Of a DNA stretch of 64,000 bases, positions 1 to 8,863 are shown in pieces (position 1 is the first letter of the stretch; every line of letters starts with the position of its first letter). The notes under the pieces were generated by a model. That model had not been told where the DNA came from. It saw only the letters and a list, made by a program, of their open reading frames with translations, and ran no database searches. The DNA comes from Syntrophobacteraceae bacterium. Its GTDB lineage: Bacteria > Desulfobacterota > Syntrophobacteria > Syntrophobacterales > Syntrophobacteraceae. The stretch is from assembly GCA_003165235.1 (NCBI GenBank), contig PLSV01000146.1, positions 1 to 64,000 on the forward strand. The letters run 5' to 3'. A program made the position numbers and the translations under genes.

Positions 1-184
1 TGATGCCGCGTTCGCGCTCCTCGGGGGCCTTGTCGATCTGGTCAAACGGGACATACTGGGCCTTGCCCTTTTTTGCAAGTTGCTTTGTAATAGCTGCGGT
101 AAGGGTCGTCTTCCCATGGTCAATGTGACCAATCGTGCCCACATTTACATGTGGCTTTGTCCGCTCGAATTTCTTCTTAGCCAT
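1..184 (-). CDS. tuf: Elongation factor Tu, N-terminal part (truncated by window edge)
   Basis: Reverse complement from 184 reads [61 protein letters not shown], the EF-Tu N-terminus with the GHIDHGKT P-loop. Confidence 0.97.
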   Translation of the reverse strand, partial: MAKKKFERTKPHVNVGTIGHIDHGKTTLTAAITKQLAKKGKAQYVPFDQIDKAPEERERGI

Positions 185-302
185 TGCCCTTTCTCCTAAA
201 TGATTCCGATGATATAAGGAAAATGTTTGACAGGCTACGTTTCCAAGGGTCCGATGATATCACCGGCATACCCGCTCAAACCTACAAACCAAAGCCAAAT
301 GG

Positions 303-376
303 AGCCCACGACCGGGTTCGAACCGGTGAACCTCTTCCTTACCAAGGAAGTGCTCTACCTGCTGAGCTACGTGGGC
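303..376 (-). tRNA. tRNA-Thr (GGT anticodon)
   Basis: Reverse complement gives GCCCACG...CTTCC-TTGGTAA-GGAAG...GGTTCGAACC...CGTGGGC cloverleaf; anticodon GGT. Confidence 0.95.
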
Positions 377-559
377 TTTCGAAGTTGCAGCCAAACAAGA
401 GGATTGGAGAAGGTCCATAACGTGAAGGGAATGCGGGGCCATCTGGAGCTGAAAGGCGCCCCGGCCGGAATTTTCCTTGCATCCCGAACTCAGCGTATGT
501 AGTCCCGACGACAATGACTCGCTTTATGGCTGCCACCATCTCCTACATGCCATAAGTGA

Positions 560-641
560 TGGTGAGGGGAGGATTCGAACCTCCGAAGGCTACGCCGGCA
601 GATTTACAGTCTGCTCCCTTTGGCCGCTCGGGAACCTCACC
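560..641 (-). tRNA. tRNA-Tyr (GTA anticodon), long variable arm
   Basis: Reverse complement GGTGAGGTTCCCGAGCGGCCAAAGGGAGCAGACTGTAAATCTGCCGGCGTAGCCTTCGGAGGTTCGAATCCTCCCCTCACCA; anticodon GTA. Confidence 0.96.
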
Positions 642-777
642 CTAGAAAAGCTCGCTCTAAGAGCCATAAATTCCAAATAAGCTTTCCTAGATAGCATGCC
701 GAATCAAAAAAGACAACTCTTTTTTAGTAAAATTCGCCCGATGCCCAGCGCCCATGCAAAATACAAACTAGCGCAGC

Positions 778-1584
778 TCATTCTGCGGCTTTTACCCTGG
801 CTATCTGCTGGTCGATCAAAGCAGAAGGGGGATAATCACCGGGTGCCTGGGAGGCAAGCTGATACATCTCGGCGGCCCTCGCAAACTCCTTTTTACCTTC
901 GAAGATCCTGCCCAGGTTCCAGTCGGCTTCCCGCTCCAAATCGGGTATGCCGCCTTGCTTCAGGCTGGTCCATTCATTGGCGGCCTCATCGGGCTTTCCG
1001 GCCGACTCATAGGCATAGCCAAGCTGATACAGGATGAGAGGTCCAAGGCTGTTACCCGCAGTCGCCAAATTGAGGGCTTCTTTGCCTGTTTTGATCGCAT
1101 CCCCGTAGCGCTTCGCCTCAAAGAAAGCCTTCGCAAGCTCGATCCGGGCGTTTAGAGCAGGCGCTGTATCCCTGTGTTCGGAGATGAATCTCTGCAGATC
1201 GGGGATAACCATTTCCCAGTCCGCCGGACTCACCTTCCCTTCCGCAGGGAGTCTGGATAAAAGCGTCCCGTAAGCGGACTGCGCCCGAAGCTGTTTTGAA
1301 CGATCGTATGCGCTGAAGCCCCACACCGCTATAACCGTAAGCACGATTGCGGCGCATGCGCCAAAGACGATCGCGTAATTCTTATCAGCCCATTTTTTAA
1401 CTTGCTCAAAAGCTGTATCCGGCGGCAACGCCAGTTTTTTCTGCAATTTTCTTACAGGTTTTATTTTCTTTGCGCCCAAAGCGGACTCCTTCCCGGGATC
1501 TATTTTCGCCAAAATTTGACCGGCCCAATCAGGAAAACATACTCTTCTATTTCTTTGACGGAGAAATTGCAACCCCCTGAGCAT
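778..1584 (-). CDS. Membrane-anchored tetratricopeptide-repeat protein
   Basis: One TM segment (YAIVFGACAAIVLTVIAVWGF) followed by TPR-like helices. Start codon uncertain. Confidence 0.7.
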   Translation of the reverse strand: MLRGLQFLRQRNRRVCFPDWAGQILAKIDPGKESALGAKKIKPVRKLQKKLALPPDTAFEQVKKWADKNYAIVFGACAAIVLTVIAVWGFSAYDRSKQLRAQSAYGTLLSRLPAEGKVSPADWEMVIPDLQRFISEHRDTAPALNARIELAKAFFEAKRYGDAIKTGKEALNLATAGNSLGPLILYQLGYAYESAGKPDEAANEWTSLKQGGIPDLEREADWNLGRIFEGKKEFARAAEMYQLASQAPGDYPPSALIDQQIARVKAAE

Positions 1585-1635
1585 CCATAGACGGGGTTAA
1601 AACCAGATTGTTTGCGACCTGGCCTGCAATTGCGA

Positions 1636-2517
1636 TTACTCGATATTTTGCGCCTGCTCCTTTAGCTTTCCGATCTCCGTCTTCATCCGGACGACTGCCT
1701 GCACCGTATCCAGGTCTGAGGTCTTGGAGCCGATCGTGCTGGCCTCCCTGTGAAGTTCCTGGATAAGGAAATCGAGCCTCCGTCCGTCGGCCGGCTTTGC
1801 GCCGGCCAGAATAGACTCAACCTGTCCAAGGTGGCTTCCCAACCGAACGATCTCCTCGTTTATGTCCGCCCGGTCGATGATAAACGCTATCTCCTGAAGG
1901 AGCCTGTTCTCATCGGGCTCCGTCCCGCCCAGGAGTTGTTTAATCCGCTCCTGCAGCCTGGTCCTGTACTCTTCGATAACGGCCTCCCGGCGGCTTGCCA
2001 CCGCCGAAAGATCATCCCTTAGCGCCGTCAGCCGGTCCATGAAGTCGCGAAGCAGCATTTCGCCCTCGAGAGCGCGCATCCCCAGCACCTGCTCCAGCGC
2101 CTCGGACATGGCGGATGAAATAAGTTCCCTGATTGCTTCGGAGTCAATAACCGCTTCCGGCGTCTCATAGATATGCGGGATCCTTAACAGGTGATCCAGC
2201 GAAGGTTCTTCTGAGCGCACGATCTCGCGGTGAATCTCCTGGAGCTGTGACCAGTAGTATTGGGCAAGCTCCAGGCTGATATGGGGCGCCTTTTGCCTGA
2301 CATCGGTGCTCTCTATCTGAATGGAGGCATCGATCCGGCCTCTTCGGATCCTCTTTGCAATCAGCTTCCTGCACAAGTCTTCGAACTCGAAGAAGTTTTT
2401 TGGAATGCGAACGGAAATGTCGAGCTGCTTGGCGTTAAGAGCACGCATTTCAACGCTGACGGCGTAGCCCGCCCCTTCTTTGCGGCTGCGGCCAAATCCG
2501 GTCATACTGTGAATCAC
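1636..2517 (-). CDS. yicC: YicC family endoribonuclease-like protein
   Basis: MIHSMTGFGRS N-terminus and C-terminal FLIQELHREASTIGSKTSDLDTVQAVVRMKTEIGKLKEQAQNIE are YicC signatures. Confidence 0.95.
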   Translation of the reverse strand: MIHSMTGFGRSRKEGAGYAVSVEMRALNAKQLDISVRIPKNFFEFEDLCRKLIAKRIRRGRIDASIQIESTDVRQKAPHISLELAQYYWSQLQEIHREIVRSEEPSLDHLLRIPHIYETPEAVIDSEAIRELISSAMSEALEQVLGMRALEGEMLLRDFMDRLTALRDDLSAVASRREAVIEEYRTRLQERIKQLLGGTEPDENRLLQEIAFIIDRADINEEIVRLGSHLGQVESILAGAKPADGRRLDFLIQELHREASTIGSKTSDLDTVQAVVRMKTEIGKLKEQAQNIE

Positions 2518-2527
2518 AGATTAACTC

Positions 2528-3535
2528 CTATGGATTTAAAAGATCAATACAACGGATCAGCGCGCGCATCTCGGAGTCCGCAAGCTGACCCGGCGCGCCG
2601 GCAGACCGGCCCTCGAACTGCGTATAAGTCCAGGGACTGCCCAGAAATATGCTTGCCAGCCTGCTCCATTTTCCAGCCTGTCCCATGCAGAACGCGATCA
2701 GATCGATGCCGAATTCTTTTCCGGCCAGCGGAATCAGTTCGAGCACCCTCAGGTTATCTTCGCCCGATTGGGCCATGGTCACTATTTTCAAAGCATCGGC
2801 CCCTGTCTTGTGCATGCTCGCCAGCTTTTCCCGCAAAACCCTCCTGGATGGGGTCTCGGCAGGACAGTGCCATGAAAGCAGGACCTTCGCTCCGGCCTGC
2901 CGAAACCGGGCGATATTGTCAACGTCTGTGTCGTGTTCGAGGTCTATCCATTCGGCGCCGGATTTTGCCGCCTCATCGAGCATGCTCAGCCGCAGGTCTT
3001 CCCGACCGGTAAAAACGCCCATTTCCCGAACCGGTCTGTTGGTGGCTATCACCGGAAGCCGCTGCTTTATAGACAGAGCGCTGAGAAAAGTCTTCATCTC
3101 CTCCATCGAGCGCCTGCCGGCGAATTTATCCATTCGCCACTCCACCAGATCGACTTCGGGGTGGTTCAGCCATTTCGGGAACTCTTCAAAGGAGCTTTCG
3201 ACAAGACATCCGCAAATACCGGCCTTTCGAACCCCGGAAGAGCGTTTTCCCAATTCCGCGTTCGTATTGTGCGAACCGTACTGGACAAGCCGGGAAGCTG
3301 TAAATACCTCGCGGTAGATCGAACGCAGCGATTCCTCGGATAAAGGGCCGGGGTTCAGATTCGAGAGGCGCCGGGAAATTATCTGCTCGCGTTCCGGGTG
3401 AAAGAAGGGCAGGCCCTTTGAGGCTTTTATCCGGCCCACTTCGACGGCAAGCTCCATCCGCCTGTTAAGAAGCCGGAGCAGATCAGAATCTATACCGTCG
3501 ATTTCCTGCCTTATATTATCAAGCTCTTCATTCAC
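2528..3535 (-). CDS. Bifunctional chorismate mutase (AroQ type) / type I 3-dehydroquinate dehydratase
   Basis: N-terminal MNEELDNIRQEIDGIDSDLLRLLNRRMELAVEVGRIK (chorismate mutase). C-terminal VEWRMDKF...LLSWH...ALKIVTMAQS...FCMGQAGKWSR (type I DHQase). Confidence 0.88.
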   Translation of the reverse strand: MNEELDNIRQEIDGIDSDLLRLLNRRMELAVEVGRIKASKGLPFFHPEREQIISRRLSNLNPGPLSEESLRSIYREVFTASRLVQYGSHNTNAELGKRSSGVRKAGICGCLVESSFEEFPKWLNHPEVDLVEWRMDKFAGRRSMEEMKTFLSALSIKQRLPVIATNRPVREMGVFTGREDLRLSMLDEAAKSGAEWIDLEHDTDVDNIARFRQAGAKVLLSWHCPAETPSRRVLREKLASMHKTGADALKIVTMAQSGEDNLRVLELIPLAGKEFGIDLIAFCMGQAGKWSRLASIFLGSPWTYTQFEGRSAGAPGQLADSEMRALIRCIDLLNP

Positions 3536-3580
3536 TCTCGTTCAACTCACTCCGGATCAAGCCAAAGAAACTCGTCGGAA

Positions 3581-4570
3581 TCAACCGCCGATCGAAAACA
3601 TTGGGCGAGAGATGCACTTGCGGAAAACAGGGCTGCTAAGTTGGTGCTTTTCCGGTTTTTTGTTTATGGCTGCGAGCAGTGCGGCGGCAATCTCTTCGTC
3701 CGGGGCACCCTGTCGCAACGGCCCCCGTAGATCGGTTTCATCACTGGAAAAGAGACAGGTCCGGAGTTTTCCGTCCGAGGTTATCCGGAGCCGGTTGCAA
3801 CTCGGGCAAAAATGGCCGGATACCGGGCTGATGATTCCGATTTTCCCCAGAGCGCCCTGGAACCTGTAATAAAGGGCCGGGCCATTGCTCTCGTCCGCGC
3901 TCGAGGCCTCCAGAGGCGCAACACGCCTCAAGCGCTCCAGAATTTCAGAGGCCGGCATGAAAACTGACTCGTGATCGGACTGCCGGAAAGGCATGAGCTC
4001 GATAAAGCGGACGTGGAAAGGGAACCGGAAAGTCAGGCGCGCCAAATCTTCAATCTCATCGTCATTCACCCCGCACATGATTACCGCATTCAACTTCACA
4101 GGCGAAATGCCTGCCTCTTCAGCGGCCATGATCCCGGCCCACACCTGGTTGAAAAGGTCCTTCCTGGCGATCTTCGCAAACCTTTCAGGCTTCAGGGTGT
4201 CAAGGCTGACATTTATGCGCCTGACGCCCGCCTGGAGAAGTCCCACGGCAAAATCCGAGAGCAGAACGCCGTTTGTCGTAAGGCTCAGGCTACTTAGTCC
4301 CGGGACCCTGGAGATGCTCTCGCACAAACTGAGCACGTCCTTTCTGACCAGAGGCTCACCCCCCGTTATGCGGACCTTCGATATGCCCTTTGAGACCGCG
4401 ATCCGCACAAGCCTTACTATTTCCTCGTAGCGCAGTATTTCCGTGTGGTCCAGCCTTGCAACGCCACTTTCAGGCATGCAGTACGTGCAGCGAAGATTGC
4501 ACCTGTCCGTAATTGACAATCTCAGATAATCGATTTTCCTGTGGAAAGAATCGGTCGGCGGAGCGGGCAT
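3581..4570 (-). CDS. moaA: GTP 3',8-cyclase MoaA (radical SAM)
   Basis: LRLSITDRCNLRCTYCMPE radical SAM motif; C-terminal CPSCNRLRITSDGKLRTCLFS; ends FSIGG. Confidence 0.96.
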   Translation of the reverse strand: MPAPPTDSFHRKIDYLRLSITDRCNLRCTYCMPESGVARLDHTEILRYEEIVRLVRIAVSKGISKVRITGGEPLVRKDVLSLCESISRVPGLSSLSLTTNGVLLSDFAVGLLQAGVRRINVSLDTLKPERFAKIARKDLFNQVWAGIMAAEEAGISPVKLNAVIMCGVNDDEIEDLARLTFRFPFHVRFIELMPFRQSDHESVFMPASEILERLRRVAPLEASSADESNGPALYYRFQGALGKIGIISPVSGHFCPSCNRLRITSDGKLRTCLFSSDETDLRGPLRQGAPDEEIAAALLAAINKKPEKHQLSSPVFRKCISRPMFSIGG

Positions 4571-4803
4571 TCAAATTTCCCCGGTTAAATAGACTATTTG
4601 TTTCAAACCCATCAAAACTCTTTATTTCATAACATTTGGATAAGTTTTATAAAACATAAAAACTGCCATGGCGGCATTCCGATGAGATTCTCTCCAATAC
4701 GCCGGGGGGTTTGAGACGAAAAACATTTCGATCAGGACCTCTTTTGCGTGTCACAGTAAATGATCGCCAAAACGCTCTTGACTTTGACATTTGGCTGTGG
4801 TTT

Positions 4804-5760
4804 ATGACTGACCAGTCCGTATCAGGAGAAGGAGCCGCTTCGTTGCAGAAATGTCCGGACCAGCAAAATGTGTACGCCAACGTGAAGAAAATGGCCCTGG
4901 CCGGAAACAGGCAAGGGCTCATCGAGGCCATTTCCGAAGAGATTGCAGGCTCGACGCCCGAAAACCTCACCGAAGAGCTTTCGCGCTGTTTGCTCCAAAT
5001 CCGGGGACCTTTGCGGACCGGACCGCTTCAAAACAAAATCGGCCTTTCAGCTCTGATCGAAGCCATCGGGGAGATCGCCCAAAAAAGAGGCATCCCGGCC
5101 TCGAGTTTTTACCCGAGCCTTTTGGAGAAAATCCTGACGGAGGAAACTGCCCCGCTCCTGCCCAGGCCGGGCGCAAAAGAAAGGATACTCGAGGCGGCCC
5201 TGGAGGTGTTTTCTCAGAAAGGCTTTCATCCGGCCACCATGGACGAGATCGCCGAGAAGGCCGGCGTTGGGAAAGGGACCCTTTACCGCTATTTCGAGAC
5301 CAAGGAAAAGCTCTTTGCTGAGCTGGTGCGGCTCAGATTGGAAGAACTCGGAAGAACCGCCGGTTCGGTAATGGACGGCCAAGACGACGTGCTTACGATG
5401 ATTTCCAAGTACATCCGGATGTATTTCGAGTTCTTCGACCGAAACCAGCGTCTCTACAGGCTAATCATCCAGGAACAACTCGACCTGGGCGAACACTCCC
5501 CGGACGAGTACTTCCGAAAAGTGATGCGGGCCATTCCCAATCTTAAGAGGAAAGTCTACGAAGGGACCCAGCGGGGGATTCTCAAGGACGTCGATTTTCA
5601 GACGGTTTTTTACGGCACTATGGGCTTTGCCCACGGAGTAATACAGAAATGGCTCGCCAGGGATTGTTCCTATCCACTTGTGGATGAGCTGCCGGGGGTG
5701 CTGGAAGTTTTATTCTATGGATTTGTCAAAGATGTCCGAACAATTGAATGCGAAACCTGA
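4804..5760 (+). CDS. TetR/AcrR family regulator with ~120-aa N-terminal extension
   Basis: HTH ERILEAALEVFSQKGFHPATMDEIAEKAGVGKGTLYRYFETKEKLF is internal, preceded by a non-HTH N-terminal region. Confidence 0.88.
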   Translation: MTDQSVSGEGAASLQKCPDQQNVYANVKKMALAGNRQGLIEAISEEIAGSTPENLTEELSRCLLQIRGPLRTGPLQNKIGLSALIEAIGEIAQKRGIPASSFYPSLLEKILTEETAPLLPRPGAKERILEAALEVFSQKGFHPATMDEIAEKAGVGKGTLYRYFETKEKLFAELVRLRLEELGRTAGSVMDGQDDVLTMISKYIRMYFEFFDRNQRLYRLIIQEQLDLGEHSPDEYFRKVMRAIPNLKRKVYEGTQRGILKDVDFQTVFYGTMGFAHGVIQKWLARDCSYPLVDELPGVLEVLFYGFVKDVRTIECET

Positions 5761-5775
5761 GACAAGGAGGATTAA

Positions 5776-6021
5776 ATGAGCATTGCGGAGGAACAGACCA
5801 GAATCATCGATATTATTGCAAACCAGCTCGGAGTTGACAAAGATATGGTGACATCCGGCGCAAACATAGTTGACGACCTGGGGGCCGATTCTCTCGATGT
5901 CGTTGAACTGGTGATGGCGCTGGAGGAAGCCTTCGACACGGAAATCCCCGATGAAGACGCTGAAAAGATTCGCACTGTTCAGGATATTTTTGATTATATG
6001 AAAAAGAAGAGTGGGGCATAG
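5776..6021 (+). CDS. acpP: Acyl carrier protein
   Basis: [33 protein letters not shown] phosphopantetheine site; 81 aa. Confidence 0.97.
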   Translation: MSIAEEQTRIIDIIANQLGVDKDMVTSGANIVDDLGADSLDVVELVMALEEAFDTEIPDEDAEKIRTVQDIFDYMKKKSGA

Positions 6022-6118
6022 TATAGAAGCAAGAACGGGAAGCAGGGAGTGAAAACCATGTCCGCTTCTTACTTCCCGCTTCCTGCTTCCTTCTTCACAC
6101 CTGCTTCAGGATTTTCAA

Positions 6119-7090
6119 TTGAGCGGCTTCCAGGTCCTTGCCTCGGTTGAGCGGGTGGTTGCTCGAAGCCGCCTGGTCACATTTCGCCCAGACCGGATCG
6201 GCCCGGCAATTTTAAAATGGGGGCATACGGTCAATCCGCTTTCATCTTGGGAACATCCCTGCCATTTCTTTGACGGGACTGAGGAGAGCGTTCGCTGGAT
6301 TTTTGCTCTCGAAGTTTTGAACCACTGCTTCTGGCCCGGTCTGGATGAGCCGGTCTGGACGGTCATCTACAATGGCATGCCTTACTCGGGGTACTGGGGT
6401 CTTGCCGCGAGTCTAAAGCGGGCGCAAGAGCAGGGTTTCCCCATAACCGATCCTCATTTCCTGTCGAGCATCAGCGCAGGCGACCTTGCCGAAATCTTTT
6501 CCGGCGCTGGCAGGATTCCAATGTTTGAAGAGCGGCTGAAAAACCTCCGGGATGCAGGCTCGATAATTCTGTCCGAACTTGGCGGCGATCTCATGTCCCT
6601 GTTCGATGCAGCGTCAGGTTTGAGCGCCGTCGGGCTTGTCAGCAGGACTGTCTCCCTTTTTCCGAGCTTCCGCGATGAGGCCCTTTACAGAACAGAAAGA
6701 GTTGATTTCTGGAAGAGGGCCCAGATTTTCGCCTTTGACGTTTTCACCGCGTTCGGGGGAGACAAATGGGGGAAATTCGACGACATCGGGCTGCTTACCG
6801 CATTTGCGGACTACAAGCTTCCACAGGTGCTCCGAGAGCTTGGAATCATTTCATATCATTCGGGGCTCGCGACCAGGATTGACGCCATGCAGCCCCTCCA
6901 ACCGGGCTCCGAAGAGGAAGTCGAGATTCGGGCAATGACCGTATGGGCCGTCGAGAAACTGAAGAATGGTTTCCATGAGCACGGGCTCAAGCTTACGAGC
7001 TCTCTGGTCGATAACTGGCTCTGGAGGTTGGGCCAGCTCGATGCATTTCGCAAACGTCCATACCACCGCTGCCAGACGCTTTTTTACTGA
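6119..7090 (+). CDS. Queuosine salvage protein, DUF2419 / Qng1 (C9orf64) family
   Basis: YSGYWGLAASLKRAQEQGFPIT, SLFPSFRDEALYRTERVDFWKRAQIFAFDVF and LLTAFADYKLPQVLRELG match the family pattern recalled for Qng1/C9orf64. Start codon uncertain. Confidence 0.82.
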   Translation: MSGFQVLASVERVVARSRLVTFRPDRIGPAILKWGHTVNPLSSWEHPCHFFDGTEESVRWIFALEVLNHCFWPGLDEPVWTVIYNGMPYSGYWGLAASLKRAQEQGFPITDPHFLSSISAGDLAEIFSGAGRIPMFEERLKNLRDAGSIILSELGGDLMSLFDAASGLSAVGLVSRTVSLFPSFRDEALYRTERVDFWKRAQIFAFDVFTAFGGDKWGKFDDIGLLTAFADYKLPQVLRELGIISYHSGLATRIDAMQPLQPGSEEEVEIRAMTVWAVEKLKNGFHEHGLKLTSSLVDNWLWRLGQLDAFRKRPYHRCQTLFY

Positions 7091-7838
7091 ACGGCCTGTC
7101 GATCAGACTCGATGACAGACCACACAAAAGCCGGGAATTGTTATTGAAGGTTAAACAAGAAACTGCTCACCCGCGAAAGCCGTCTAACCAATATCCTAAA
7201 AAAACCAATGCTTCTCTTTATCAGGCGCCGGCGCACTTTCGGTTGCTGTTTAACCATTCCTTCCCGGCATGATTGGCAAACCGAAGAGCGGATACTTGTC
7301 TAACCCTTGCGCTCGATAGGCGGAAGTCGAGATTTTCTCATCGCTTTCCGAGAGTTATGAATTCGATATCGGTCGTTCGCCGAAATCGAATTACAAAATC
7401 GAGTTCCAGGGCCGATAACCACCCGTGGCTCTGGGACAAGGCCACTTAAGCCCTGTCACACATAAATCCTGGAGAGATTATGGCGGCGCAGGCGTGGGGA
7501 CCGGCGGCCGCCTCGCCGAGCGTCGAAACCTTGACGTCTAATAGAACCAACCTGTTGAGATGTTAAAATAAAAGGGTTATACGACCTTCCCGCGCCGCTT
7601 GTAAATGGTGTTGTCCATTATTGAGTCGCTTATAAGAAGACCGTGATTTGACACGTTAAAATCCTCTTGTAAATTTTTGTATTAAGTGTGATTAAATAAA
7701 GGGTTCGCAAAGCGCTCACCCCTTGTCGTAAGGGTTTTGCACAGATTGAGACGGCCTGTAATTTGCATTATAGCTCTGATCCGGCGCGCCGGTGAGAGCG
7801 CTCAATTTTATGAACCAGTGAAATCGGGAGGAAACAAT

Positions 7839-8744
7839 ATGAAAGAGAGCAAATGTAGAGTTTTGATTTGCTCCCTGAGTTTGCTTCTGGCCTTTTCGGC
7901 CCCTGCACTCGGACAGCAAAAACAGGAAAAGTCGAAACAACCCGTAGCGACTCTGTCAGAAGATCAGATGAAGGCCCGGGCGGCTGCGGCCAGGCGCGAA
8001 CTATTAAACCAGGAGTTATTCGCGGCCGTTGACTCGGAGGCCAGCGGGGCGGTGCGCAAGATGCTCACCAGGGGCGCTGATGTGAACGGCAGGGACCGTG
8101 ATGGAATGACCCCCCTTATGCACGCCGCTCTCCAAGGCAGTTCGGAGTTGATCCAATTGCTGCTCGACAAGGGCGCTGTGGTTAACCTGACGGACACTTT
8201 CGGAGTGACTGCCCTCATGCAGGCAGCTTGGGCAGGCCACACGGAAGTGCTCGAGACGCTCATGACGCAAGGGGCGGATGTGAACCTCCAGAGCGTCCTG
8301 GAAGTCCCCAGGCTCAAGAAAGCGGGAGTCAACGCCCTTATGGGCGCCAGCATGAACGGCAACCTCGAAGTGGTGCGGCTCCTTCTTGCCGGTGACGCCC
8401 GATTAAACCAGCAGGACGCTCAAGGACAGACCGCTCTTATGCACGCTTCCCAGGCAGGCTTCTCTCAAATTGCCGACCTTTTGCTTTCCAAGGGCGCCAA
8501 TACGGAAATAAAGGACCAGTTCGGCAGAACAGCCCTTACGGTTGCAACGATTTACGGCCACTACGATGTGGTTTGCCTTCTGGTCGCGGCGGGCGCAGAC
8601 GTCTACACCAAAGACATTCACAATATGAAGCCCATTGTTTACGCGTCCGCGCTGGACCGTGGGGAAATCTACAAATACCTTCAGGCGGCAATGGCAAGGA
8701 GACCCTCATCCACCCAGGCGGCAGGCTTCAGGCGCTCTCCTTAG
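7839..8744 (+). CDS. Secreted ankyrin-repeat protein
   Basis: Signal peptide MKESKCRVLICSLSLLLAFSAPALGQ; repeated DGMTPLMHAALQGSSELIQLLLDKGA units. Confidence 0.9.
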   Translation: MKESKCRVLICSLSLLLAFSAPALGQQKQEKSKQPVATLSEDQMKARAAAARRELLNQELFAAVDSEASGAVRKMLTRGADVNGRDRDGMTPLMHAALQGSSELIQLLLDKGAVVNLTDTFGVTALMQAAWAGHTEVLETLMTQGADVNLQSVLEVPRLKKAGVNALMGASMNGNLEVVRLLLAGDARLNQQDAQGQTALMHASQAGFSQIADLLLSKGANTEIKDQFGRTALTVATIYGHYDVVCLLVAAGADVYTKDIHNMKPIVYASALDRGEIYKYLQAAMARRPSSTQAAGFRRSP

Positions 8745-8854
8745 AAGGCATCACGCGAACGCCCGACGCGCCAACGACAGACACCTGAGGGGATGCCTTC
8801 CGGGCTATGCATCACCGGTCGCACAGGGTGGTTTATAAGTGTATCATACGAGGA
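8745..8854 (+). repeat. Dispersed repeat element, copy A
   Basis: AAGGCATCACGCGAACGCCC...GATGCCTTCCGGGCTATGCATCAC...CAGGGTGG...TATCATACGAGGA, shared with four other loci in the window. Confidence 0.8.
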
Positions 8855-8863
8855 CATTTGCAA

